Notes: a model not told the origin generated them from the sequence alone. DNA of 64,000 bases from Novosphingobium sp. (GCA_024236235.1 JACKKV010000008.1:1-64000); one strand, 5' to 3'; shown: positions 51,643 through 59,905, counted from the stretch's first letter. Program-made: numbers and translations.

Positions 51643-53637
51643 ATGTTTCCACCCGGCCTGCCTAGGTATCGGAGTGTGCACAAGATTCCTCCCACCTCCG
51701 CGCTGACGCGCCTTTCCGGATTGCTGCGGCGGCTTGCGCGCAATCGCGCGGGCAACACCATCATGCTGGTGGCAGCAGCGATCGCACCGATCATGGCCAT
51801 GGTCGGCGGCGGGTTTGACATGGGGCGCAGTTACCTTTCGCAAAGCCGGTTGCAGCAGGCCTGCGACGCGGGCGTGCTGGCAGCGCGCAAGAAGCTGGGC
51901 ACGGAGGTGATCATCACCGGAGATGTGCCGGATGACGTGGCCGAACTTGGCCAGCGCTTCTTCAACATCAACTTCCGCACCGGTTCCTACGGCACGGAAG
52001 ACCGCACCTTCGAGATGCAGCTGAACGAGGATTACTCGATCTCCGGCACCGCCACGGTCAATGTGCCGACCACCATCATGCGCGCCTTCGGCTTTACTGA
52101 AGTTCCGATTGAGGTGGAATGCGAAGCCCAGCTCAACATGTCGGACACTGATGTGATGATGGTGCTGGACGTCACCGGATCGATGAGTGACACCAATCCC
52201 GGCGACACGATGAGCAAGATCGACGCGCTGAAGGCTACAGTGCGCAATTTCCATGCGCAGATGACGGCCAGCGTCAGCGGCGGCACCAGGGTGCGGTTCG
52301 GCTTCGTGCCCTATTCCACAAACGTGAATGTGGGCGGATTGCTGGAAGACGACTGGGTAGTGGACGAATGGACCTATCAGTCGCGCGAGCGGGTGATCGA
52401 TAAATCCACCGAAACCACCAAGACGTACTGGACCAACTGGACCTATAAATCCGGCAGCGCGTCCACCACCAATGTCAGCAGCTATGCCGCCACTTATCAT
52501 CCGCCCAGCAGTGGACACGGCGAAGGACCGGCCAGCGGCGATGGCTATTATACCTGCGATACAGGAACGCCGTCGGACGCCTATACCAGCAATGACGTGT
52601 TGCTTTCGACCGTGACCGAGCCATTCATCGGGCCACCCGTCGGCACCAGGACAACCGAACATTACCGGCGCACGATCAATGGTGACGATTACTGGATTCA
52701 GCGGATCGACAATATCTGCTACGTCAAGAAGACGACTTACAGCAGCTATGTCCAGGAATATGACAAGGTCACCGAACCGACCATCCTGATCACATACAAG
52801 TGGAAGTATCACCCCATCGCCATGGACGTCAGTGACTGGCGCACCACCTCCAACGGCTGCATGGAAGAACGCGATACTTACGATATTGACGATTATTCCA
52901 ACGTCGATCTCAGCCGCGCGCTGGATCTGGATATTGACCGGGTGCCAACCGCCGGAACGCCAGCCACGCAATGGCGGCCGATGTTCCCGGGCATTATCTA
53001 CGAACGCGAAATCAATTCGAGCGGCTGGGGGGGCAGCTTCAAGGATGCGGTTTCGACCACAACCGCCACCTGGCTGAACGCGGAATCGGGCGGCGTTTCC
53101 GCCTGCCCGCCAGCGGCAAAAAAGTTGTCAGTCATGACCAGCGGCGAGATTGACAGCTATCTCGCCACCCTTTCGCCTGCCGGCAACACCTATCATGATA
53201 TCGGCATGATCTGGGGCGGTCGCCTGCTCTCGCCTACCGGCATTTTCGCCAGCGAAAACAGCGATGCGGCCAACGGGCGCGAAATCAGCCGCCACATGAT
53301 CTTCCTCACTGACGGGCAAACGGCGACCCTGGATCTCAGCTATGGCACTTATGGGGTGGAACCGCTGGACGAACGCCGCTGGAAAGACGGCCCGGGCGGA
53401 TCGGGCAGCAGTTTCACTCTGACAGAGACAGTCGAAAACCGCTTCGCATACGCCTGTGAAGAGGTGAAGAAGAAGAACATCACGGTCTGGGTGATCGCCT
53501 TCGGTACCAGCCTCAACCCGATCATGACCAATTGCGCGGGTGAAGGCCACTATTTCGCCGCCGCCGATGCGGACGAGCTGAGCGCGACCTTTGCGACCAT
53601 CGCCGAACAGCTTGGCGAACTGCGGGTAACGCGATGA
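51643..53637 (+). CDS. TadG-like protein with von Willebrand factor A domain
   Basis: A 664-residue protein. The TadG N-terminus (AGNTIMLVAAAIAPIMAMVG) and stalk (LQQACDAGVLAARK) are followed by a vWA domain beginning ~residue 165. MIDAS motifs are DVTGSMS and, ~380 residues later, FLTDGQTATLD, so the vWA fold is interrupted by a large insertion (about residues 235-520). The insertion is Tyr/Thr/Trp-rich and includes TYWTNWTYKSGS. vWA domains bind ligands through a metal. The start is uncertain (TTG 51637, ATG 51643 or GTG 51676). A half CtrA-like site (TTAACC) is just upstream. Confidence 0.85.
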   Translation: MFPPGLPRYRSVHKIPPTSALTRLSGLLRRLARNRAGNTIMLVAAAIAPIMAMVGGGFDMGRSYLSQSRLQQACDAGVLAARKKLGTEVIITGDVPDDVAELGQRFFNINFRTGSYGTEDRTFEMQLNEDYSISGTATVNVPTTIMRAFGFTEVPIEVECEAQLNMSDTDVMMVLDVTGSMSDTNPGDTMSKIDALKATVRNFHAQMTASVSGGTRVRFGFVPYSTNVNVGGLLEDDWVVDEWTYQSRERVIDKSTETTKTYWTNWTYKSGSASTTNVSSYAATYHPPSSGHGEGPASGDGYYTCDTGTPSDAYTSNDVLLSTVTEPFIGPPVGTRTTEHYRRTINGDDYWIQRIDNICYVKKTTYSSYVQEYDKVTEPTILITYKWKYHPIAMDVSDWRTTSNGCMEERDTYDIDDYSNVDLSRALDLDIDRVPTAGTPATQWRPMFPGIIYEREINSSGWGGSFKDAVSTTTATWLNAESGGVSACPPAAKKLSVMTSGEIDSYLATLSPAGNTYHDIGMIWGGRLLSPTGIFASENSDAANGREISRHMIFLTDGQTATLDLSYGTYGVEPLDERRWKDGPGGSGSSFTLTETVENRFAYACEEVKKKNITVWVIAFGTSLNPIMTNCAGEGHYFAAADADELSATFATIAEQLGELRVTR

Positions 53638-54242
53638 TAGCGCGCGGACTCAGCAGCCTCGCCCGCCGTCTGGCGCACGACACTGCGGGCACCAGCCTGG
53701 TCGAATTCGCACTGGTCGCGCCGACCCTGCTGCTGGTGATCATGGGGATTTTCGACATTTCCTATAATATCTACACAGCCACGCAGTTGCAGGGCGCGGT
53801 GCAGAAGGCCGCGCGCGATTCAACGCTCGAAGATGGCTCGGTCAACATGGCCGCGATCGATGCGCGTGTGACCGCTGCGGTGCATGATCTGTCCTCCACC
53901 GCGACGGTTTCCTTCGACCGCAAGAACTACACCAATTTTTCGAACGTCGCACAGCCGGAAGACTGGACGGACAGTGACGGCAACGGAATTTGCGATGATG
54001 GCGAAGCCTTCGAGGATGTGAACGCCAACGGCACCTGGGATGCTGACATGGGTTCGACGGGGCTTGGCGGCGCGCGAGACGCGGTGCTGTACCGGGTGAC
54101 GATCGCTTATGATCGCCCCTTCCCGCTCGCGAACATGATCGGTCTGCCCACGCGCCAGCAGACCGTTGCCTCTACCGTGCTGCGCAATCAGCCCTGGACC
54201 ACCCAATCCACCTCTCCCCCAGCCATCGGAACCTGCGCATGA
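53634..54242 (+). CDS. TadE-like protein with calcium-loop-like insert
   Basis: A 202-residue TadE-family protein: TSLVEFALVAPTLLLVIMGI is the hydrophobic N-segment with conserved Glu. In the exodomain, two Asp/Asn-rich loops (DSDGNGICDDGEAFED and DVNANGTWDADMG, ~residues 116-142) resemble calcium-binding dockerin/thrombospondin-type repeats. It overlaps the vWA gene by 4 bases (ATGATAG). Confidence 0.85.
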   Translation: MIARGLSSLARRLAHDTAGTSLVEFALVAPTLLLVIMGIFDISYNIYTATQLQGAVQKAARDSTLEDGSVNMAAIDARVTAAVHDLSSTATVSFDRKNYTNFSNVAQPEDWTDSDGNGICDDGEAFEDVNANGTWDADMGSTGLGGARDAVLYRVTIAYDRPFPLANMIGLPTRQQTVASTVLRNQPWTTQSTSPPAIGTCA

Positions 54243-54952
54243 GCGCCGCTGCACCAGCCACGACACCGCAACCGGGGCTGTTTGCCCGCCTGCGGGCCTG
54301 CCGTTCCGGTGTTGCGATGACCGAATTCGCGCTGTCGCTGCCACTGCTGTTCGGCGTAGGCCTCTATGGGATCGAGGCGGCAAACCTCGCCACCACGCAG
54401 ATGAAGCTCAGCCAGGTGGCAATTCACATTGCCGACAATGCCTCGCGCATTGGCGACACATCGATGTTGCAGGATCGCAAGATCTATGAATCCGACATCA
54501 ATGATGTGTTCATCGGCTCGAACCTCCAGGCGGGTGATGCAATCGACCTGTACGAACACGGGCGCGTCATCATCAGCAGCCAGGAAGTGGTCCCTGACAG
54601 CGATGATGACCAGTACATCCACTGGCAACGCTGCCTCGGCAAGAAAGCCTATACCTCGGCTTATGGCGATGAAGGCACCGGGCTGCTGGGCGGTTTTGCC
54701 GGCATGGGCCCGCCGGGCGAAGAAGTGCTTGCCTTCGATGGCGAAGCGGTGATCTTCGTCGAAGTCGCCTATGAATATCAGCCGTTGGTGGGCGATACAT
54801 TCGCCTTCAAGCGGGAATTGCGCGCCATCGCATCGTTCACCGTGCGTGACAGCCGCGATCTGACCCAGATTTACCAGCGCGACCCGTCAGACCCTTCGAC
54901 GGTGTCGAGCTGCTCCAACTATACCGGCGTCAGCACCGATCTCTATTCCTGA
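54239..54952 (+). CDS. TadE/TadG-like pseudopilin-type protein
   Basis: A 237-residue protein ending the cluster. The N-segment is SGVAMTEFALSLPLLFGVGL with the conserved Glu (~residues 20-45). The exodomain has two cysteines (QRCLGK, SSCSNY) and many aromatic residues. It overlaps the previous gene by 4 bases and converges on pdhB, 15 bases away. Confidence 0.85.
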   Translation: MSAAAPATTPQPGLFARLRACRSGVAMTEFALSLPLLFGVGLYGIEAANLATTQMKLSQVAIHIADNASRIGDTSMLQDRKIYESDINDVFIGSNLQAGDAIDLYEHGRVIISSQEVVPDSDDDQYIHWQRCLGKKAYTSAYGDEGTGLLGGFAGMGPPGEEVLAFDGEAVIFVEVAYEYQPLVGDTFAFKRELRAIASFTVRDSRDLTQIYQRDPSDPSTVSSCSNYTGVSTDLYS

Positions 54953-54967
54953 GCGCAGCGCCCGGAT

Positions 54968-56323
54968 TCAGCGATAACAGACCTTGCGCGCCGCTTCGAC
55001 AATGCGCGCCGGATTGAGCAGCGCCAGCTTTTCCAGATTGGCCGCATAGGGCAACGGCACATCCGCATCGCACACCCGCAGCACCGGCGCGTCAAGCAGG
55101 TCGAAGCCGTCCTCCATGCAGATCGCGATCACTTCGGATGCGATCGAACATTGCGGCCAGGCTTCTTCAGCGACGATCAGGCGGTTCGTCCGGGCGAGGC
55201 TTTCCAGTACCGCTGCGCGGTCAAGCGGGCGCAGCGTCCGCAGATCGAGCACTTCGGCATCGATCCCCTCACCCGCCAGCGTTTCCGCCGCTTCCAGCGC
55301 CATGCCGACCCCGATCGAATAGCTTACGATGGTGACGTCCGCCCCCTGGCGCACCACCCGTGCCTTGCCGATGGGCAGAACCCAGTCCGCGATATCCGGT
55401 ACGGGGAAGCTGCGCCCGTACACCAGTTCGTTTTCAAGGAAGACGACCGGGTCTTCGGACCGGATCGCCGCTTTCAGCAGCCCCTTGGCGTCCGCGCTGT
55501 CATAAGGGGCGATCACCACCAGGCCGGGCACGCTGGCATACCATGGTGCGTAGTTCTGGCTGTGCTGGGCACCCACGCGCGCAGCCGCACCGTTGGGGCC
55601 GCGAAACACCACCGGGCAGCGCATCTGACCGCCCGACATGTAATTGGTCTTGGCCGCGGAGTTCACGATGTGGTCAATCGCCTGCATCGCGAAATTGAAC
55701 GTCATGAATTCAACGATCGGCCGCAAGCCGCCCATCGCCGCGCCCGTGCCAAGTCCGGCAAAGCCATATTCGGTGATCGGCGTATCAATCACGCGCTGCG
55801 GACCAAATTCCTCAAGCAGGCCCTGCGTGACCTTGTAGGCGCCTTGATATTCGGCCACCTCTTCACCCATCACGAAGACGCGGCTGTCACTGCGCATTTC
55901 TTCGGCCATCGCATCGCGCAGCGCCTCGCGCACGGTCAGCACGGCCATGGCTGCACCTTCGGGCACGGACGGATCGCTGCGCAGGACCGGCGCGGCATCT
56001 TCACCTCTGGGTGCCGGCGTCGCCGGAGCGGGCTGAGGCGCCGGTTCCACCCTGGCTGCGGGTGCGGGCGAAGCGGCGGCGCCATCGCCATCAAGCGTGG
56101 CGATCACCGCGCCCACTTTGACCCCTTCGGTTCCGGCGGGGATGACCAGCGACGTAATCGTGCCTTCGTCCACCGCCTCGAATTCCATCGTCGCCTTGTC
56201 CGTCTCGATCTCGGCCAGAATATCGCCCGAGCGGACCTCGTCCCCCTCCTTCACCAGCCATTTGGCCAGCGTGCCTTCCTCCATCGTCGGCGAAAGGGCG
56301 GGCATCTTCAGTTCGATCGCCAT
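54968..56323 (-). CDS. pdhB: Pyruvate dehydrogenase E1 beta subunit with N-terminal lipoyl domain
   Basis: A 451-residue fusion. Residues 1-80 form a lipoyl domain (Lys in IETDKATMEF) nearly identical to that of PdhC. A Pro/Ala linker leads to the transketolase-like E1 beta domain (from ~residue 125). It contains MGEEVAEYQGAYKVTQGLL, the dimer/TPP-site region FRGPNGAAARVGAQHSQ, and the C-terminal transketolase domain (RLIVAEEAWPQCSIASEV). Such lipoyl-fused E1 beta subunits are usual in alphaproteobacteria. Its ATG shares a base with the pdhA stop. Confidence 0.96.
   Translation of the reverse strand: MAIELKMPALSPTMEEGTLAKWLVKEGDEVRSGDILAEIETDKATMEFEAVDEGTITSLVIPAGTEGVKVGAVIATLDGDGAAASPAPAARVEPAPQPAPATPAPRGEDAAPVLRSDPSVPEGAAMAVLTVREALRDAMAEEMRSDSRVFVMGEEVAEYQGAYKVTQGLLEEFGPQRVIDTPITEYGFAGLGTGAAMGGLRPIVEFMTFNFAMQAIDHIVNSAAKTNYMSGGQMRCPVVFRGPNGAAARVGAQHSQNYAPWYASVPGLVVIAPYDSADAKGLLKAAIRSEDPVVFLENELVYGRSFPVPDIADWVLPIGKARVVRQGADVTIVSYSIGVGMALEAAETLAGEGIDAEVLDLRTLRPLDRAAVLESLARTNRLIVAEEAWPQCSIASEVIAICMEDGFDLLDAPVLRVCDADVPLPYAANLEKLALLNPARIVEAARKVCYR
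56094..56308 (-). repeat. Lipoyl-domain coding repeat, copy 2 (in pdhB)
   Basis: Partner of 12314-12528 in inverted orientation; four differences in 215 bases by direct comparison, all silent third positions. Confidence 0.9.
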
Positions 56324-57420
56324 CAGTATGCGCTCACCAGAACGTCAGTATAAAGTTCGGCCGGATCAGGTTCGGGCGAGGTTTCCGCAAAATCCGCCGC
56401 CTCGGCCACCCTGGCGCGGATTGCCTTGTCAATTTCCTTCAGGCGCGCTTCGTCGATCCCGCGTTCCAGCAGATCGTGCCGCGCAGCCTCGATCGGGTCG
56501 CGCTTCTCGCGCACTTCCTGCACCTCTTCCCGGCTGCGATATTTGGCGGGGTCGGACATGGAGTGCCCGCGATAACGATAGGTGTTCAATTCCATCAGCA
56601 CCGGGCCATTGCCGCCGCGCACATGCTCCAGCGCGATTTCGGCGGCACGGCGTACCTCCAGCACGTCCATCCCGTTCACATCCAGTCCCGGAATGCGGAA
56701 GGCCGTGCCGCGCCGGTGGAAATGGGTTTCAGCCGAACTGCGCTTGACCGCCGTGCCCATGGCGTACTGGTTGTTCTCGATCACGAAGATGATCGGCAAT
56801 TGCCACAGGCTGGCCATGTTGAAGGTTTCATAGACCTGGCCCTGATTGGATGCACCATCCCCGAAATAGGATAAGCAAACACCGCCATCCCCGCGATATT
56901 TATGAGCAAATGCCAGCCCGGCACCCAGTGGCACCTGCGCGCCGACGATCCCGTGGCCGCCGTAGAATGCGTGTTCGGTGCTGAACATGTGCATCGAACC
57001 GCCCTTGCCCTTCGAAATTCCGGCCTGCCGCCCGGTCAGCTCCGCCATGATGACCCTGGGGTCAATGCCATAGGCGAGCATGTGGCCGTGATCGCGATAG
57101 CCGGTGATGACACTGTCCAGCCCCGCCCTGAGCGCGGATTGCAGGCCCACCGCCACCGCTTCCTGTCCGATATAGAGATGGCAGAAACCACCGATCAGCC
57201 CGAGGCCGTAGAGCTGACCCGCTTTCTCCTCGAACCGGCGGATGAGCAGCATCTGTTCGTAAAAATGCAGCAGTTCCTCGTCACTCGCCTCATACCGGCG
57301 ATTGCTGGCCAGATTGTCCTGCAGGCTGCGCAGCGCGAAACCACTGCCGCCCGCTTCGCTTTCGCCGGTTTCGGCAGTGGGCGCTTTCTTTCGCGGTCGG
57401 GCCGGTTTAGCCAAATTCAC
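56323..57420 (-). CDS. pdhA: Pyruvate dehydrogenase E1 alpha subunit
   Basis: A 365-residue thiamine-diphosphate enzyme subunit that decarboxylates pyruvate with PdhB. The TPP motif is GDGASNQGQVYETFNMASLW through ENNQYAMGT. Active-site loops GGFCHLYIGQEAVAVG, GYRDHGHMLAYG and YRYRGHSMSDP are conserved. The first ~35 residues are a basic, disordered extension (PARPRKKAP). The start is GTG 57420 after AAGGA. Operon order pdhA-pdhB. Confidence 0.96.
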   Translation of the reverse strand: MNLAKPARPRKKAPTAETGESEAGGSGFALRSLQDNLASNRRYEASDEELLHFYEQMLLIRRFEEKAGQLYGLGLIGGFCHLYIGQEAVAVGLQSALRAGLDSVITGYRDHGHMLAYGIDPRVIMAELTGRQAGISKGKGGSMHMFSTEHAFYGGHGIVGAQVPLGAGLAFAHKYRGDGGVCLSYFGDGASNQGQVYETFNMASLWQLPIIFVIENNQYAMGTAVKRSSAETHFHRRGTAFRIPGLDVNGMDVLEVRRAAEIALEHVRGGNGPVLMELNTYRYRGHSMSDPAKYRSREEVQEVREKRDPIEAARHDLLERGIDEARLKEIDKAIRARVAEAADFAETSPEPDPAELYTDVLVSAY

Positions 57421-57601
57421 AATCCTTCGATCTGGGCCGCGGTGGCATGCGGCAGAATCCGATCAGTCCATCGCCAAACTATAAGGGCAAGCGCCCGCCA
57501 TAGGCAACGACGCAAAGCGTCTCTCTGCCCATAATGTGGCCGGAAATGGACCGGAGACACAGGATGATGGGAAGACCGGCCAGATGCAGGCCGCGCCCGG
57601 T

Positions 57602-57913
57602 TCAGTTGAGCGTCATCACCACTTCGTCCGGATGGACGACGTTGAGATTGCTGCGCAGCAGTTCCCCCACGAGATCGGGATCAGCCGCCTTGGGATTGAG
57701 CAACGCGACGCGATTCCTCAATTCATCGCGTTCCGCCTGGAGTTGCGCAATTTCGGCCTTGTGCTGTTTCAGAGTGGCGAGATTTTCGCTCCATGCGAGC
57801 AGGCTGCTCGGCCCGGCGAGCGCCAGACCGCCCATCGCCAGCAGCAGGATCAGCGCCAGCGTGTCGCCGCGCCTGTTGCGCGGCAGCCGGGTGGAAGGTT
57901 CGTTGCGAAACAT
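57602..57913 (-). CDS. ftsB: Septum formation initiator FtsB/DivIC family
   Basis: A 103-residue bitopic protein. A basic N-terminus (RLPRNRRGD) leads to a single membrane segment (LALILLLAMGGLALAG, ~residues 19-36) and a coiled coil (LATLKQHKAEIAQLQAERDEL). The C-terminal region LLNPKAADPDLVGELLRSNLN is typical of the FtsB group that bridges FtsQ and FtsL. ATG 57913 is used; the frame runs further up but into non-coding sequence. It is upstream of pdhA, as in many alphaproteobacteria. Confidence 0.88.
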   Translation of the reverse strand: MFRNEPSTRLPRNRRGDTLALILLLAMGGLALAGPSSLLAWSENLATLKQHKAEIAQLQAERDELRNRVALLNPKAADPDLVGELLRSNLNVVHPDEVVMTLN

Positions 57914-58000
57914 CGGGCTATAAGAATCATAGTTAACCCGCCGGTTCAAGGGCTTTCTGCGCACTGCTGAAATTTAGATGTACCCCCGGCTGAATTTCAT

Positions 58001-58044
58001 GCGCCATCCGGCGCCCCCGTTCATTTGGTGCGCCCGACAGGATT
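58001..58044 (-). repeat. Partial copy of tRNA-Arg 3' end plus downstream tail
   Basis: A 44-base segment with one mismatch to 58135-58178. It includes the last 19 bases of tRNA-Arg(CCU) with CCA and the downstream GC-rich tail. On the minus strand the T-arm strand AATCCTGT here pairs with ACAGGATT at 58102-58109, 57 bases upstream, instead of closing a normal T-loop. Confidence 0.9.
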
Positions 58045-58120
58045 GTCCTGCGCTGCGCTCCGGACGTCTGCGCGCCTGCGGCGCTTCGACTCCGAAATTC
58101 AAATCCTGTGCATGACACAT

Positions 58121-58155
58121 CAAACGAAACCGGCGCGCCATCCGGCGCCCCGGTT
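58121..58155 (-). terminator. Rho-independent terminator of tRNA-Arg
   Basis: On the minus strand, AACCGGGGCGCC and GGCGCGCCGGTT form a 12-base stem with one mismatch and a GGAT loop, followed by TTTCGTTT, four bases after the tRNA CCA. Confidence 0.6.
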
Positions 58156-58178
58156 CATTTGGTGCGCCCGACAGGATT
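58135..58178 (-). repeat. Repeat copy containing the genuine tRNA-Arg 3' end
   Basis: Second member of the 44-base direct repeat (see 58001-58044); here the tRNA part belongs to the intact tRNA-Arg gene. Confidence 0.9.
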
Positions 58179-58236
58179 CGAACCTGTGGCCCCCAGATTA
58201 GGAATCTGATGCTCTATCCTGCTGAGCTACGGGCGC
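58160..58236 (-). tRNA. tRNA-Arg (anticodon CCU)
   Basis: A 77-base tRNA on the minus strand. The acceptor stem is GCGCCCG/CGGGCGC with discriminator A and encoded CCA. The D-arm is GCTCAGCAGGATAGAGC, the anticodon stem CAGAT/ATCTG frames the loop TCCTAA with anticodon CCT, and the T-arm is ACAGGTTCGAATCCTGT. It decodes AGG. Confidence 0.97.
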
Positions 58237-58276
58237 ACGCGGATGCCCGTTTAGTGCCGGTCCGCGCGAAGGGCAA

Positions 58277-58738
58277 TCAGTTGATGTCATCGGGCGGAGC
58301 GACGGGGAACAGCAACGGCGCGACGGGAATGCCTTCCTCATGCAGTTCTTTCGCCTCGGCCAGCGACGCCTGTCCGTGAATAGGCTTGGCGTCGCGTTCC
58401 CCATAATGCATCGCGCGCGATTCCTCGACGAAACGGGGGCCGACATATTCCGAGGATTTGAGCGCCTCGGCCTGCATCGCGGCAATCTGTTGCAGGGCCT
58501 TGACCGCCTTGGGTGACAATTGTCCCCCGGCGACCGGTTGTACCGCGCCACTGCTGGCCAGGCTCTGGTTGCCCTTTTTCGGCACTGCCGGCGCCATGGG
58601 CGCCTTGCCGATTTCAGCCGCGCCGCATTGCGGGCAGCAGAGCAGACCGCGATCCTGCTGCGAGGCGAAATCCTCGGACGAGGAAAACCAGCCTTCAAAG
58701 CGGTGCCCATCCGGGCAGGAGAGGTCGAATACGATCAT
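58277..58738 (-). CDS. DUF1178 family protein
   Basis: A 153-residue protein of the conserved alphaproteobacterial DUF1178 family. It begins MIVFDLSCPDGHRFEGWF and has a zinc-ribbon-like pair LLCCPQCGA (with the N-terminal Cys). The second half contains YVGPRFVEESRAMHYGERD, the family's best conserved part. Function is unknown. It overlaps the nitrilase gene start by 4 bases and is probably translated with it. Confidence 0.9.
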   Translation of the reverse strand: MIVFDLSCPDGHRFEGWFSSSEDFASQQDRGLLCCPQCGAAEIGKAPMAPAVPKKGNQSLASSGAVQPVAGGQLSPKAVKALQQIAAMQAEALKSSEYVGPRFVEESRAMHYGERDAKPIHGQASLAEAKELHEEGIPVAPLLFPVAPPDDIN

Positions 58739-59562
58739 TGTCCTGACGATCTAGGTATTTCGCGCCGATTGGCAAGGCTCGGCAATTGTGCGCGCACCTC
58801 TGCGGTGCGGGCGGGATCGATCTCGGCAAAGCCCAGCCCCGGGGCTTCCCCGCCCATGTCGAGCACGACTTCCCCCCATGGATCGATGACCAGACTGTGG
58901 CCATAGGTCTCGCGCCCGTCAGCGTGACGTCCGACCTGCGCCGCAGCGATCACCCATGCGCTCGCTTCCACCGCTCGTGCGCGCAGCATCAGATGCCAGT
59001 GCGCCTGCCCGGTGGGGACAGTGAAGGATGCAGGCAGCGCGATGGCATCGCAGGCGCGATTGCCCAGTTCGGCAAACAGATCGGGAAAGCGCAGGTCATA
59101 GCAGATCGCCAACCCCAACCGCCCGAGCGGGGTCGTAGCCGTCACCACTTCCTGGCCGGGTGCATAAGCGGCGGATTCGCGCCAGCTTTCGCCACTGGCA
59201 AGCTGCACGTCGAACATGTGGATCTTGTCGTAGCGCGCGGCGATGGCGCCATCAGGGGCGATCAGGAACGAGCGGTTGGCCCACATTCCGTCACCACGGT
59301 CCACCGCCAGCGAGCCGAGCGCGATCCAGATGCCGTTCTCTCGCGCGGCATTGCGCATCACGGCCAGCACCGGATTATCCGCTTCCGCCACAACGTGAGC
59401 AGCGGCCCGCTTGCGGTCGCGGTCAAGCAGGCCGGACATTTCCGGCGTGAACAGCATCTGCGCTTCGCCCGCGGTCGCTTCCACGGCGGCGGCGCAGAGG
59501 GAGCGGGCATTTTCGACCGGATCGATCCCGGTCGTCGTCTGGTACAGCGCGATACGAACCAT
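58735..59562 (-). CDS. Carbon-nitrogen hydrolase (nitrilase superfamily, Nit-type)
   Basis: A 275-residue amidase with the Glu-Lys-Cys triad: Glu in LFTPEMSG, Lys in YDKIHMFDVQL and Cys in AICYDLRFPDLF. It resembles the Nit1/Nit2 group; Nit1 removes deaminated glutathione. Its position right after a glutaredoxin gene fits that role, but omega-amidase activity cannot be excluded. ATG 59562; grxC is 9 bases upstream. Confidence 0.9.
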   Translation of the reverse strand: MVRIALYQTTTGIDPVENARSLCAAAVEATAGEAQMLFTPEMSGLLDRDRKRAAAHVVAEADNPVLAVMRNAARENGIWIALGSLAVDRGDGMWANRSFLIAPDGAIAARYDKIHMFDVQLASGESWRESAAYAPGQEVVTATTPLGRLGLAICYDLRFPDLFAELGNRACDAIALPASFTVPTGQAHWHLMLRARAVEASAWVIAAAQVGRHADGRETYGHSLVIDPWGEVVLDMGGEAPGLGFAEIDPARTAEVRAQLPSLANRREIPRSSGQ

Positions 59563-59571
59563 TGCGCCGCC

Positions 59572-59835
59572 TCAGCGGCCCAGCAGCATGTCAAGTTTGC
59601 CGGTCCGTTCCAGCTCCGCCAGTTCGTCCGAGCCGCCCACCGCCATGCCGTCAATGAAAATTTGCGGCACGGTGCGTGCTTCGGGCACCCGTTCCATCAT
59701 CTCGGCGCGTTTCGGGCCACCCATGGTCACGTCATATTCTTCATAGGACACACCCTTGCGATCAAGCAGTTGCTTGGCCCGCACGCAGTATCCACAGCCC
59801 CACTTGGTATAGATTTCGACGCGGGGTTCGCTCAT
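59572..59835 (-). CDS. grxC: Glutaredoxin 3
   Basis: An 87-residue class I dithiol glutaredoxin with the active site CGYC in KWGCGYCVRAKQLL. The cis-proline loop TVPQIFIDG and the glutathione-binding GGSDELAELE are present. It reduces disulfides and mixed glutathione disulfides. It starts the grxC-nitrilase-DUF1178 run and diverges from hsp20. Confidence 0.95.
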   Translation of the reverse strand: MSEPRVEIYTKWGCGYCVRAKQLLDRKGVSYEEYDVTMGGPKRAEMMERVPEARTVPQIFIDGMAVGGSDELAELERTGKLDMLLGR

Positions 59836-59877
59836 TTTAAGTCCTCATTCCAGCGGTTTGCCACCTGCCCCAGGGGG

Positions 59878-59905
59878 CTTGAATCTGCCTGCGGCTATCA
59901 TATCT
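59878..59905 (+). promoter_or_regulatory. RpoH (sigma-32)-type heat-shock promoter of hsp20
   Basis: CTTGAA at 59878-59883 matches the -35 consensus exactly. Fifteen bases downstream, CATATCT is a fair match to the -10 (CCCATnT-like). It lies about 100 bases before a small heat-shock gene. Assigned by motif and context. Confidence 0.55.

Noticed and set aside
49092..54952. Complete Tad pilus locus or mobile island
   Set aside because: No ATPase, platform, secretin, peptidase, integrase, direct repeats or transposase are visible; only TadE/G-type proteins are encoded.
55151..56353. 400-codon plus-strand ORF antisense to pdhB
   Set aside because: It mirrors the third-position GC bias of pdhB, has no recognisable domain, and the opposite strand encodes a clear E1 beta subunit.
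57933..58118. Small minus-strand ORF covering the tRNA-like repeat
   Set aside because: Its reading frame is made by the tRNA-derived repeat and GC-rich insert, so it is more likely a structural/repeat element than a protein.
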